DNA of 33,984 nucleotides from an uncultured Clostridia bacterium (GCA_944386395.1 CALXAZ010000164.1:1-33984); one strand, 5' to 3'; shown: positions 14,721-22,394, counted from the stretch's first letter. Notes: generated by a model not told the origin, from the sequence alone. Program-made: numbers and translations.

Positions 14721-16163
14721 ATGAGAATAGAACAGAATTATACCATGCTATGCGACTTTTACGAGCTTACCATGGGGAACGGATACCTGAAATCGGGCAT
14801 GAAAGATATAATCACATATTTTGATGTGTTTTTCCGCAATGTGCCCGATGGGGGAGGATACGCCATTGCGGCGGGGCTTGATCAGGTGATAGAGTATATC
14901 GAAAATCTGCACTTTAGCGAAAGTGATATCGAGTTTTTACGGGGTAAGGGTACATTTGACGAAGAATTTTTGAAGTATCTGACCACTTTCCGTTTTACTG
15001 GGGACATCTATGCGGTGCCGGAGGGGACGGTCATATTTCCCGGTGAGCCGATATTGACGGTGCGCGCCCCTGCCATCGAGGCGCAGTTTATCGAGACATA
15101 CCTGCTTTTGGTTTTAAATCACCAGTCACTCATTGCAACAAAGTCAAACAGGATAGTCCGCGCCGCTCAGGGCAGGGCGATAAGCGAGTTTGGCTCACGC
15201 AGGGCGCAGGGCGCCGATGGTGCGATATTTGGGGCACGGGCATCATATATTGCTGGCTGCACAGGCACTGCATGCACGATTTCGGACAAGATATTCGGTG
15301 TGCCGGCGACAGGGACGATGGCCCATTCGTGGGTTCAGATGTTTGACGATGAGTATACAGCGTTTAAGACCTATTGTGAGATATACCCGACAAATGCGAC
15401 ACTTCTTGTAGATACGTATAATGTCCTCAAGAGTGGCGTTCCAAATGCTATCCGCGCGTTCAAGGATGTCCTCTGGCCGCAGGGGATAAAGAAATGCGCG
15501 ATACGCCTCGACTCGGGCGATATAGCCTATCTGTCGATAAAGGCAAGGCAGATGCTTGATGAGGCGGGGCTTACCGAGTGCAAGATAATCGCCTCGAACG
15601 CTTTGGACGAGTATATTATCCGTGACATAGTTACCCAGGGGGCAAAGGTGGATGCCTTCGGGGTGGGAGAGAGGCTTATCACCTCCAAGAGCGACCCGGT
15701 ATTTGGAGGGGTATATAAGCTTGCGGCAGTGGAAAAGGACGGGGAGATAGTCCCGAAGATAAAGATTTCGGAAAACGCGGGAAAGATAACAAATCCGCAC
15801 TTTAAAAAGCTCTACCGGCTTTATGAAAATGACAGTGGTAAGGCGACGGCCGACCTCATCTGCGTGCATGACGAGACGGTTGACGACACACAGCCGCTTA
15901 CCATATTTGACCCGGACTACACCTGGAAGCGCAAGACGCTGACAGATTTCACAGCGCGTGAGCTGCTTGTCCCGATATTCAGAGATGGTAAGCTTGTGTA
16001 TGAGGAGCCGACGATAGAGGAGATACGCGAATATTGCCTGCGTGAAGTGGATTCACTGTGGGACGAGGTGAAGCGCTTTGAAAACCCTCATAACTATTAT
16101 GTTGACCTTTCTCAGAAGCTCTGGGGCATAAAGCAGTCGCTGCTGTCGCAAAAGGGAAGCTGA
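14721..16163 (+). CDS. pncB: Nicotinate phosphoribosyltransferase
   Basis: This 480-residue enzyme of NAD salvage joins nicotinate and PRPP to give nicotinate mononucleotide. Typical blocks are YTMLCDFYELTMGNGYL at the N-terminus, YAIAAGLDQVIEYIENL, PILTVRAPAIEAQFIETYLL, the EFGSRRAQGADGA active-site region, GCTGTACTISDKIFGVPATGTMAHSWV, TLLVDTYNV and the C-terminal SGDIAYLSIKARQMLDEAG and DAFGVGERL phosphate-binding blocks. Length is standard for the bacterial type. Last gene of the operon starting with the dipeptidase and ends at a strong terminator. Confidence 0.96.
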   Translation: MRIEQNYTMLCDFYELTMGNGYLKSGMKDIITYFDVFFRNVPDGGGYAIAAGLDQVIEYIENLHFSESDIEFLRGKGTFDEEFLKYLTTFRFTGDIYAVPEGTVIFPGEPILTVRAPAIEAQFIETYLLLVLNHQSLIATKSNRIVRAAQGRAISEFGSRRAQGADGAIFGARASYIAGCTGTACTISDKIFGVPATGTMAHSWVQMFDDEYTAFKTYCEIYPTNATLLVDTYNVLKSGVPNAIRAFKDVLWPQGIKKCAIRLDSGDIAYLSIKARQMLDEAGLTECKIIASNALDEYIIRDIVTQGAKVDAFGVGERLITSKSDPVFGGVYKLAAVEKDGEIVPKIKISENAGKITNPHFKKLYRLYENDSGKATADLICVHDETVDDTQPLTIFDPDYTWKRKTLTDFTARELLVPIFRDGKLVYEEPTIEEIREYCLREVDSLWDEVKRFENPHNYYVDLSQKLWGIKQSLLSQKGS

Positions 16164-16174
16164 AAAACACAGAT

Positions 16175-16202
16175 AAAAAGGACCGCATTGCGGTCCTTTT
16201 TT
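16175..16202. terminator. Bidirectional terminator after pncB
   Basis: AAAAAGGACCGC and GCGGTCCTTTTTT pair around ATT between two convergent genes. Confidence 0.9.
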
Positions 16203-16223
16203 AATATTTCAGTTAAGTTATGG

Positions 16224-16937
16224 TCAGGACCCTTCGTCCATCAGATGCAGCAAGGAGCAGAGACGGGACCTGCCGTCTAAGCTGGCATATGCGACAGATG
16301 GAGTTCCCTGGCTCGGCTTTTCTAGAACAGATTTGCAGAAGGAATGCCACCTGAGAACGTAGTCGGAATGTGAAATGACCTTCATATCTGCAATGCTATT
16401 GATGCCGCGCTCATCTGCCAGGGAGGCAAACCTGTGTGCGATGGCAAGGTATGATTGATCTGCGGCGTCGCTTGATTCAAATATATATGCCTCTTTTATA
16501 CCAAGCCCATGTGCGGCGTATAATCTTGTATGACCGTCGAGTATTATGAGCCGGTCACCCCAATGAGCCACAGGGATAATTACATCTTCTGATGAAGAGA
16601 CAAATGATTTCACCGCGTCGAGCTTTTCCCAGTCGATAAAAAACTGCGTCGGGGCAAGCGAGAGGATATCGGTTTTTCTTTTTAAAACGGGCGGCAGGGA
16701 ATAGAGGAGGTGCATGTTCTCATCATAGAAGTTCGTTATATGCTCGGCGTAATAACGAAATTTTTTAATAAGCTCGGGAAGAGCAGACATGTCGTGATAG
16801 CTCACGGTGGCAGAGTTGGGGGAAATTATCTTAAAAGAGCATGGGTATCTTCCCTCAACCATAAAAGCCCCGCGCTGGCGCAGGATATCACGCTTAAAGG
16901 TGTGGTTGGAATAACCTTCTATCCGTTTTATCTGCAT
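16224..16937 (-). CDS. ParB/Srx-fold domain protein, orphan
   Basis: A 237-residue protein whose middle part (about residues 95-155: LAPTQFFIDWEKLDAVKSFV, VIIPVAHWGDRLIILDGHTRLYAAHGLGIKEAYIFES) has the DGHTR signature of the ParB N-terminal/sulfiredoxin fold. I see no helix-turn-helix of a true ParB downstream of it and no parA nearby, so a chromosome-partition role is unlikely; such orphan domains may bind nucleotides or act as small-molecule enzymes. The N-terminal 90 residues are not recognised. AAGGAGG sits just before ATG 16937, and a promoter with 17-base spacing lies upstream. Transcribed alone. Confidence 0.7.
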   Translation of the reverse strand: MQIKRIEGYSNHTFKRDILRQRGAFMVEGRYPCSFKIISPNSATVSYHDMSALPELIKKFRYYAEHITNFYDENMHLLYSLPPVLKRKTDILSLAPTQFFIDWEKLDAVKSFVSSSEDVIIPVAHWGDRLIILDGHTRLYAAHGLGIKEAYIFESSDAADQSYLAIAHRFASLADERGINSIADMKVISHSDYVLRWHSFCKSVLEKPSQGTPSVAYASLDGRSRLCSLLHLMDEGS

Positions 16938-16977
16938 AGTCTCCTCCTTACCGAAAAAGCAATACTACCATAAAATA

Positions 16978-17006
16978 AATATATCTCACAGCAAAAAATT
17001 TTGCAA
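16978..17006 (-). promoter_or_regulatory. Promoter of the ParB-like gene
   Basis: Minus strand TTGCAA (17001-17006), 17 bases, TATATT (16978-16983). Confidence 0.6.
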
Positions 17007-17028
17007 CCCGTAAATCACTATTTGGGTA

Positions 17029-17056
17029 ACACTAATGGGGAGCGCTGCATAGACTA
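17029..17056 (+). promoter_or_regulatory. Sigma-E/K-like promoter ahead of the sporulation cluster
   Basis: CATAGACTA at 17048-17056 fits the CATAnnnTA -10 element of mother-cell sigma factors, with an AC at 17029-17030, 17 bases upstream, as a sigma-K-like -35. Short motifs, so tentative, but the genes downstream are mother-cell genes in other species. Confidence 0.4.
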
Positions 17057-17084
17057 TAACAAAAGGCAAGGAGGGGACACGGCA

Positions 17085-17225
17085 GTGAGAAGAAGATGTG
17101 CTGGCGTTGCTCTGATAGCGCTGGGGTCGGGCATATTGATTTCGCTGATATTGCCGCCGTGGCTGCTCATAGTGATGCTTGTGGCTGTAATTACGGTAGT
17201 GGGGGTCTGTGCGTGCAGGCATTGA
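17085..17225 (+). CDS. Small two-segment membrane protein upstream of spoVM
   Basis: A 46-residue protein starting at GTG 17085, eight bases after a strong AAGGAGGGG site (17068-17076). After a basic VRRRC start, almost the whole chain is hydrophobic and is split by LILPPW, giving a probable two-pass hairpin (AGVALIALGSGILISLI, then WLLIVMLVAVITVVGVCAC). I do not know its function. It lies 42 bases before spoVM with no terminator between, and behind a mother-cell-type promoter motif, so a role in sporulation is a reasonable inference. The longer open frame from 17001 lacks a ribosome site. Confidence 0.7.
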   Translation: MRRRCAGVALIALGSGILISLILPPWLLIVMLVAVITVVGVCACRH

Positions 17226-17267
17226 ACAGACCTGTTACAAAACAAAACCGGAAAGGAAGGTATTAGA

Positions 17268-17357
17268 ATGAAGATAGTGGTCATGCGTTCGCCAAAAATG
17301 CTGCGCGGTCTGCTGAGGAAAATATTTGGCATAAGCAGGGACGAGATAGAGACATAG
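17268..17357 (+). CDS. spoVM: Stage V sporulation protein M (SpoVM)
   Basis: A 29-codon gene with a GGAAAGGAAGG site and ATG 17268. Against the 26-residue Bacillus subtilis SpoVM, as I recall its sequence, the ungapped alignment keeps Met1, Lys2, Pro9, Lys10, Leu12, Gly14, Arg17, Gly21 and Arg24. Pro9 is the residue known to be needed for SpoVM to recognise the convex forespore membrane. The peptide has the same amphipathic-helix pattern (SPKMLRGLLRKIFGI). In Bacillus it anchors SpoIVA to the outer forespore membrane; here the spoIVA gene lies 1.65 kb downstream. Its size makes it easy to miss in annotation. Confidence 0.88.
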   Translation: MKIVVMRSPKMLRGLLRKIFGISRDEIET

Positions 17358-17377
17358 CGATACATATTTTTGCCTGT

Positions 17378-17404
17378 GGCGCGGAGAAAATCCGCGCCTT
17401 ATTT
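17378..17404 (+). terminator. Terminator after spoVM
   Basis: GGCGCGGA (17378-17385), GAAAA loop, TCCGCGCC (17391-17398), then TTATTT. A strong stem with an interrupted T-tract, possibly partial read-through into sipL. Confidence 0.7.
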
Positions 17405-17423
17405 GCATATATTACGCCCGTCC

Positions 17424-17449
17424 GCATATAAATCTAGTGAGCCATACGT
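17424..17449 (+). promoter_or_regulatory. Sigma-E-like promoter of sipL
   Basis: CATACGT (17443-17449) matches the sigma-E -10 element; GCATATA (17424-17430) resembles the -35, but the spacing is one or two bases shorter than typical. Located 31 bases before the start codon. Confidence 0.45.
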
Positions 17450-17479
17450 GCAGACAATGCGGAAAAAGGAGTGTAATGG

Positions 17480-18991
17480 ATGGAGATCGGGCTTAAAAAA
17501 GAGAATTATGTTTTTTATGATACCAAGGCGGAGCTTTCGGGGGCGCATGAGGAGGTGTATGAGACCATCGTGCCGGACGCCCTCCCGGATATACTGAGCA
17601 TAACAGACAGCTATGGGCTGGTGCTGGTCTCCTCGCGGGAACTGAGGGAGGAGAGGGCGGACATAAGCGGGCAGATACGTGCAAGCGTGATGTACAGCTC
17701 AGAAAGCGGAAGCTGTGAGCACATAAGCCTGCAAATACCGTTTTCCCACAGCTTTGAGATAAACGGAGGAGAAGGCTGTGTGCTGATGGGCGGGGCGGAA
17801 CTGCAAAGCATAGATACCCGCACGATAAATCCGAGAAAGATAATTGTAAGGGCGTCAGTGCGCGTGTGGGCAAAGATTATAGAGCCAAAGAGTTTCGAGC
17901 TCTGCTCGGGTCTTGCGGAAGATAACAGCAGCGTCCAAATACTTACCGAAAAATATTCTGCAACGCTTCCCTGTGCCGCAGGCAGAAGATCATTTACCAT
18001 CGAGGACAGACTGGAGCTCCCCGCCACGCGACCCCCGGCAGCCCGGATATTGAGGTATAGCTGCAATATGCCGGTGTCCGACTATAGCGTGATCGGGCGT
18101 AAGGTAGTGTTTAAGGGGATATTTGTGCTAAAAATTCTGTATATGAGCCATGATGGAGAATTTTTGACGCACACTGCGGAGATCCCATTTTCACAGATTG
18201 CGGATCTCGATGGGCTGGAGGATAAGGCTGAGTGTGTTATCAGGCTGTTTCCAGAGGACATCTCCCTTGTGCCAGACGAAAGCTCTGATGGAAGAAGCTT
18301 TGACCTGACATTTACTGCCGAGGCACAGGTTGAGGCATACATAACCCGTTCGCTTGAAACGGTGGGTGATCTGTACAGCACGTCGATGAAAAGCGCGGTG
18401 GACATCCGCCCTTACAGCTTCACCGGATCGGCAGGACGAACGTCGAAGCGGCAAACCATACGGGATATGATAGAGGTGCCGGTACAGGTGCGGCAAGGCT
18501 GCGACGCTGAGGTGTATTTCGATGCTGTCAGGACGGCACGGACGGACGAAGGAGTGGAATGCAGCGCAAACGCTACCGTGCGGGCGCTGTATATGGACGA
18601 GAGCGGGGCACTTGGAACAGCCACAAAAAAGCTTCAGGTGTCGGCAGTGATCCCGTCGGCGGCTGACACTGCATGTACGGCAGCGGTATCGGCTGAAAAC
18701 ATAGCGGTATCGGCGGGTGTAAACGGAGTTGAGGTAAGATTTGATGTATGCTTTGAGGCGGAATTTACAAAGCGGGAGATAATATCGGCAGTTGAAGGGG
18801 CACGGCTGGAGGAATATGGCGACGATGCGCCAGTGCGTCCGTCTGTTGTGCTGAGATACCCCTCGGCAGACGAGACGCTCTGGCAGATGGCAAAGAGATA
18901 CAATACTACTGTGGACGATATCTGCGCGGCAAATGGGATCACCGGAGAGCCTGATATGACAAAGCTGCTGCTGATCCCAAAACGCAGATAA
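17480..18991 (+). CDS. sipL: SPOCS (DUF3794) and LysM protein, SipL-type
   Basis: A 503-residue soluble protein with no signal or membrane segment. It has repeated DUF3794/SPOCS-type beta-rich segments: VPDALPDILSITDSYGLVLVSS...ISGQIRASVMY near the N-terminus, a central VIGRKVVFKGIFVLKILYMSHD and a third ECSANATVRALYMDESG. A C-terminal LysM domain (about residues 456-500: PSADETLWQMAKRYNTTVDDICAANGI...KLLLIPKR) closes it. This is the plan of Clostridioides difficile SipL, whose LysM domain binds SpoIVA and links it to the coat (functional counterpart of Bacillus SpoVID). Here it lies 17 bases before spoIVA, in one operon. AAAAAGGAG is eight bases before ATG 17480. Confidence 0.88.
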   Translation: MEIGLKKENYVFYDTKAELSGAHEEVYETIVPDALPDILSITDSYGLVLVSSRELREERADISGQIRASVMYSSESGSCEHISLQIPFSHSFEINGGEGCVLMGGAELQSIDTRTINPRKIIVRASVRVWAKIIEPKSFELCSGLAEDNSSVQILTEKYSATLPCAAGRRSFTIEDRLELPATRPPAARILRYSCNMPVSDYSVIGRKVVFKGIFVLKILYMSHDGEFLTHTAEIPFSQIADLDGLEDKAECVIRLFPEDISLVPDESSDGRSFDLTFTAEAQVEAYITRSLETVGDLYSTSMKSAVDIRPYSFTGSAGRTSKRQTIRDMIEVPVQVRQGCDAEVYFDAVRTARTDEGVECSANATVRALYMDESGALGTATKKLQVSAVIPSAADTACTAAVSAENIAVSAGVNGVEVRFDVCFEAEFTKREIISAVEGARLEEYGDDAPVRPSVVLRYPSADETLWQMAKRYNTTVDDICAANGITGEPDMTKLLLIPKRR

Positions 18992-19008
18992 GAGAGGAGA
19001 TGTAAGCA

Positions 19009-20487
19009 TTGGAAGACCGCAAAATTTATGAGGATATTGCCCGCAGGACTGACGGAGATATCTATATAGGCGTGGTGGGACCATGCCGCACGGGAAAGTC
19101 GACCTTTATAAAGCGCTTTATGGAGACGCTTGTAATACCGCGGATAGACAACGTGTATATGCGTGAACGGGCAAGAGACGAACTCCCGCAGAGCGGATCG
19201 GGGCGGACGATAATGACAGCCGAGCCAAAGTTTGTGCCTGAGGAGGCGGTGGATATATCGCTTGAAGGAGGGTCAAACTTCCGGGTAAGGCTTATAGACT
19301 GCGTAGGGTATATGGTAGACGGAGCGGTGGGGCAATTTGAGGACGACGCGCCGAGAATGGTGACTACACCCTGGTTTGACCACGAAATACCAATGACTGA
19401 GGCGGCAGAGGTCGGCACTCGTAAAGTCATAGCGGAACATTCGACGATAGGGATCGTGGTTACTACCGACGGAACAGTGACGGAGATCCCGAGGGAGGAC
19501 TATCTTGATGCGGAGGAGCGGGTGATAACCGAGCTAAAGGAGCTTGGCAAGCCGTTTCTTGTGCTTGTAAACTCCGCCGATCCATCCTCCGCATATGCAA
19601 AGCAGGTGGCGTCAGAGATACGGGAAAAATATGACGTAACCTGTATAACGGCAAATTGCCTCACGCTGGAAGAGGACGGCGTTACTCAGATAATAAGAGG
19701 GGTGCTGTATGAATTTCCGCTCAGGGAGCTTGGTATATTCCTGCCCGCGTGGGTGGAGGCGCTGGATGGGAGCCACCCGATAAAATCAGCCCTGTACTCG
19801 GCAATGCTTGAGAGTGCAGGAGAAATGAGACGGGTGCGCGACCTTGAGGGCGTGCTGGACACTCTGGGAGGCTGCGAGAATATCAGCAAAACAAGGGTGC
19901 AGGCGATAGACATGGGAACAGGTATCGCGCTTGCGGAGGTAGAGCTGGAGCGCACGCTGTTTTATAAGACGCTTGCCGAGCAGTCAGGATTTGACATTGC
20001 GGACGACGGGGACCTTATGAGCCTGCTGAAAGGGCTGTCACATGTTAAAAGCGAGTATGACAGGCTGGAGGGAGCGCTTGCCTCTGTGCGCCAGACGGGA
20101 TACGGTATCGTGATGCCGTCCACCGACGAGCTGACGCTTGAAGAGCCGGAGATAGTAAAGCAGGGCGGAAGGTATGGCGTGAGGCTGAAGGCGTCTGCCC
20201 CGTCGATACATATGATGCGGGCGGACATACAGACCGAGGTAAGCCCGATAGTGGGCAGCGAAAAGCAGTCGGAGGACCTTGTACACTATCTTCTCAGCGA
20301 ATTTGAGGAGAATCCGGCGCAGATATGGCAGTCGAACATCTTTGGCAAGTCGCTGCATGACCTTGTCAGCGAGGGCTTGAACGGTAAGCTCAAGCGTATG
20401 CCGGACGACGCGCGCGACAAGCTGCGCGAGACTCTCCAGAGGATAATCAACGAGGGCAGCGGCGGGCTTATCTGCATCATATTGTAA
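19009..20487 (+). CDS. spoIVA: Stage IV sporulation protein A (SpoIVA)
   Basis: A 492-residue spore-coat morphogenetic ATPase, the same length as the Bacillus protein. The N-terminal TRAFAC-type ATPase domain has Walker A GPCRTGKST (residues 24-32, Lys30), the switch region SGSGRTIMTAEPKFVPEEAV, the Walker B-like VRLIDCVGYMVDGAVG, TTPWFDHEIPMTEAAEVGTRKVI and the base-specificity-type LVNSADP. The C-terminal half (SGGLICIIL end) is the SpoIVA-specific region that binds SpoVM. It hydrolyses ATP to polymerise around the forespore. Start is TTG 19009 behind GAGAGGAG, so translation may be tuned down relative to sipL. Confidence 0.98.
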   Translation: MEDRKIYEDIARRTDGDIYIGVVGPCRTGKSTFIKRFMETLVIPRIDNVYMRERARDELPQSGSGRTIMTAEPKFVPEEAVDISLEGGSNFRVRLIDCVGYMVDGAVGQFEDDAPRMVTTPWFDHEIPMTEAAEVGTRKVIAEHSTIGIVVTTDGTVTEIPREDYLDAEERVITELKELGKPFLVLVNSADPSSAYAKQVASEIREKYDVTCITANCLTLEEDGVTQIIRGVLYEFPLRELGIFLPAWVEALDGSHPIKSALYSAMLESAGEMRRVRDLEGVLDTLGGCENISKTRVQAIDMGTGIALAEVELERTLFYKTLAEQSGFDIADDGDLMSLLKGLSHVKSEYDRLEGALASVRQTGYGIVMPSTDELTLEEPEIVKQGGRYGVRLKASAPSIHMMRADIQTEVSPIVGSEKQSEDLVHYLLSEFEENPAQIWQSNIFGKSLHDLVSEGLNGKLKRMPDDARDKLRETLQRIINEGSGGLICIIL

Positions 20488-20506
20488 GCAGGTATATGGC
20501 AAAACG

Positions 20507-20537
20507 AAATGCACAGCGGTATTCCGCTGTGCATTTT
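20507..20537 (+). terminator. Terminator after spoIVA
   Basis: AAATGCACAGCGG (20507-20519), TATT loop, CCGCTGTGCATTT (20524-20536): perfect 13-bp stem ending in TTTT. Confidence 0.9.
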
Positions 20538-20603
20538 GCTGATTAAAGAAGTGTTGATAAGCATTAAATATACAAATATGAACAAAAATATTTAACAAAA
20601 AGA

Positions 20604-20632
20604 TTGACATGTTACAATGGATGCAGTAAAAT
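20604..20632 (+). promoter_or_regulatory. Sigma-A promoter of the leader-ORF/secreted-protein pair
   Basis: TTGACA (20604-20609), 17 bases, TAAAAT (20627-20632). Transcription would begin near 20639, giving a leader of about 160 nt before the secreted protein. Confidence 0.75.
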
Positions 20633-20671
20633 TTTAACATATAGATAACAAATTTGCCAGAGGTGATACCA

Positions 20672-20803
20672 ATGCAGCAGGACAGCAACATGCAATATGC
20701 AGTATGGGACATGGCTGTTAGAGGTATAAAATATAAAAACAATATTTTAAAAATCTGTTTTCAGACTATAGGGGTAAGGGAAAGAACGGGGTACAACAAA
20801 TGA
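20672..20803 (+). CDS. 43-codon leader ORF overlapping the next gene
   Basis: ATG 20672 follows AGAGGTGAT (20659-20667) and opens 43 codons whose TGA (20801-20803) overlaps the ATG of the secreted-protein gene (20800-20802) as ATGA. The peptide begins MQQDSNMQYAVWDMAVRG and ends in a basic GVRERTGYNK. I do not recognise it. The gene downstream has only a poor ribosome site of its own, so the arrangement suggests translational coupling or regulation by the leader; the peptide itself may not matter. Confidence 0.5.
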   Translation: MQQDSNMQYAVWDMAVRGIKYKNNILKICFQTIGVRERTGYNK

Positions 20804-21732
20804 AAAAAATAACTGCTTTTCTGATAAACGTGATTGTGATAAGCGGTATGCTTTATACGTCTGCAGGTTTCAGCGCTGATGAGCTGCCGACAGCGGACAG
20901 CTCATATTTCAGCTATGACGAGCAGGGAATTTACGCGGAAATAGACATGCTGATGACGGCGTATGCAGAGAGCGGCGCCTTTGAAGTTATGAACACAGAG
21001 CATACATATGAAATTTACGGTCCGTATAAGCAGGGCAGGATAGATATGGATAAGCTTTTTGAGACAGAGGATATGACCGGATTTGAGGATGTGCTCGAAA
21101 GCGAGCTGTATGCTAAATATTTTGTATACTGTGAAAACAGTGACGGCGAATCCATGTGGCTTGATTTTCAATTTGCCGTCAGTGACGGAGTGCCGGGCTT
21201 CTACGGCGGAGGTGAGGTGTACGCCCCGCTGGCGGAGTCCCTGCTCGATTTCCAGAGCAATTTCACCGATAATGATTTTATCCTTATCGACAATGCCACA
21301 GAATATCTGTTCATAACAGATTCGGACAGCCGGGAGATCGGCTTTTTATCAACAGAGGGGGCTGACAGCTCCGGATACGATTCGGCTGATTTGATTGAAT
21401 ATTATAAAGAGCAGTATGAAGATGTGTATGGATCAATGAACGCAGAGGGAAGCGGCGGCATAGGGATGAAAACTGTGACATTCGACGGCTTTGTAAATGG
21501 TGAAAGTGAATCTGACGCTCCGGGGGACACATCAGACAACGGGGCTGAACAGGAGGAGACGGACGATCCTGTTACTCAGCAGGAAGCAACAGATGATGGG
21601 TCTGCACCTGAAGGGACAGGCTCTCCGGCTGCACCGGATACACCGAATATGCTTATCATCGGTTTGTCTGCCGTTGTAATATTTGTTATTATAGCGTGTG
21701 TGGCTATAGTCAGAAAAAGATCGACAAAATAA
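20800..21732 (+). CDS. Secreted protein with C-terminal membrane anchor, function unknown
   Basis: A 310-residue protein with a signal peptide (basic MKK, hydrophobic ITAFLINVIVISGMLYTSAG, likely cleavage near FSA-DE), an acidic extracellular region of about 215 residues rich in Asp, Glu, Tyr and Ser, a low-complexity acidic/Pro/Thr linker (about 235-280, with repeats such as TDD and QQEATDDG), then one membrane segment (MLIIGLSAVVIFVIIACVAIV) and a basic RKRSTK tail. The layout resembles a cell-wall protein but there is no LPXTG sortase motif, so it would stay membrane-bound. No catalytic motif is visible. Own promoter and terminator; the leader ORF overlaps its start. Confidence 0.75.
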   Translation: MKKITAFLINVIVISGMLYTSAGFSADELPTADSSYFSYDEQGIYAEIDMLMTAYAESGAFEVMNTEHTYEIYGPYKQGRIDMDKLFETEDMTGFEDVLESELYAKYFVYCENSDGESMWLDFQFAVSDGVPGFYGGGEVYAPLAESLLDFQSNFTDNDFILIDNATEYLFITDSDSREIGFLSTEGADSSGYDSADLIEYYKEQYEDVYGSMNAEGSGGIGMKTVTFDGFVNGESESDAPGDTSDNGAEQEETDDPVTQQEATDDGSAPEGTGSPAAPDTPNMLIIGLSAVVIFVIIACVAIVRKRSTK

Positions 21733-21733
21733 A

Positions 21734-21762
21734 AAAGAGCGGACTTTCAAGTCCGCTCTTTC
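21734..21762. terminator. Bidirectional terminator between secreted-protein gene and recR
   Basis: AAAGAGCGGACT and AGTCCGCTCTTT pair between two convergent genes, with an A-run on one side and T on the other. Confidence 0.85.
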
Positions 21763-21770
21763 AGTTTCAG

Positions 21771-22370
21771 TTATATATCCCTTCTGCCCTCAAGCGCGCG
21801 GCTGAGGGTGATCTCGTCGGTAAATTCCAGATGGCTCCCAATCGGGATACCATATGCAAGCCGCGTCACCCGGACTCCAAACGGACGGAGCAGGCGGGAT
21901 ATGTACATAGCGGTGGCCTCCCCTTCGGTGTCAGGATTTGTCGCCATGATGACCTCCTTGACCTCACCGGAATTTACACGGGCAAGCAGCTCCTTTATCC
22001 GGATATCGTCGGGACTTACATGGCTCATCGGGGATATCACGCCGTGCAGAACATGGTATTTCCCCTTAAATTCTGCGGTGCGCTCTATTGCCGCTACGTC
22101 CTTTGGGTCGGACACTACGCATATGACCGAGCTGTCCCGCGTATTTGAGGCACATATCGGGCAAATTTCTTCTGTAGTGAGGTTTTGGCAGCATTTGCAG
22201 AATTTTATTTCGCTCTTTGCCTGCAAAAGGGCAGAAGCAAAGGCTGCCGCCTCGTCGTCCGGCAGGGAGAGGATGTGAAACGCAAGCCGCTGCGCCGTTT
22301 TCCTCCCAATTCCAGGTAACCGCGCGAAATGGTCTATCAAATTTTCAACCGGTGCGGGAAAATACTGCAT
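21771..22370 (-). CDS. recR: Recombination mediator RecR
   Basis: A 199-residue protein of the RecFOR pathway, which helps load RecA at gaps. It contains the helix-hairpin-helix LPGIGRKTAQRLA (18-30), a zinc finger CKCC...CPIC (Cys58, Cys61, Cys70, Cys73), and a Toprim domain (VICVVSDPKDVAAIERT, VKEVIMATNPDTEGEATAMYI, RVTRLAYGIPIGSHLEFTDEITL). Length is standard. Third gene of dnaX-ybaB-recR, 24 bases after ybaB, a very conserved bacterial order. Confidence 0.98.
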   Translation of the reverse strand: MQYFPAPVENLIDHFARLPGIGRKTAQRLAFHILSLPDDEAAAFASALLQAKSEIKFCKCCQNLTTEEICPICASNTRDSSVICVVSDPKDVAAIERTAEFKGKYHVLHGVISPMSHVSPDDIRIKELLARVNSGEVKEVIMATNPDTEGEATAMYISRLLRPFGVRVTRLAYGIPIGSHLEFTDEITLSRALEGRRDI

Positions 22371-22394
22371 CCTGCTGCCTCCTGAAAATACAGT

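Noticed and set aside
16224..16937. Chromosome-partition ParB
   Set aside because: No helix-turn-helix segment, no parA and no parS-like site seen; only the ParB/Srx fold motif is shared.
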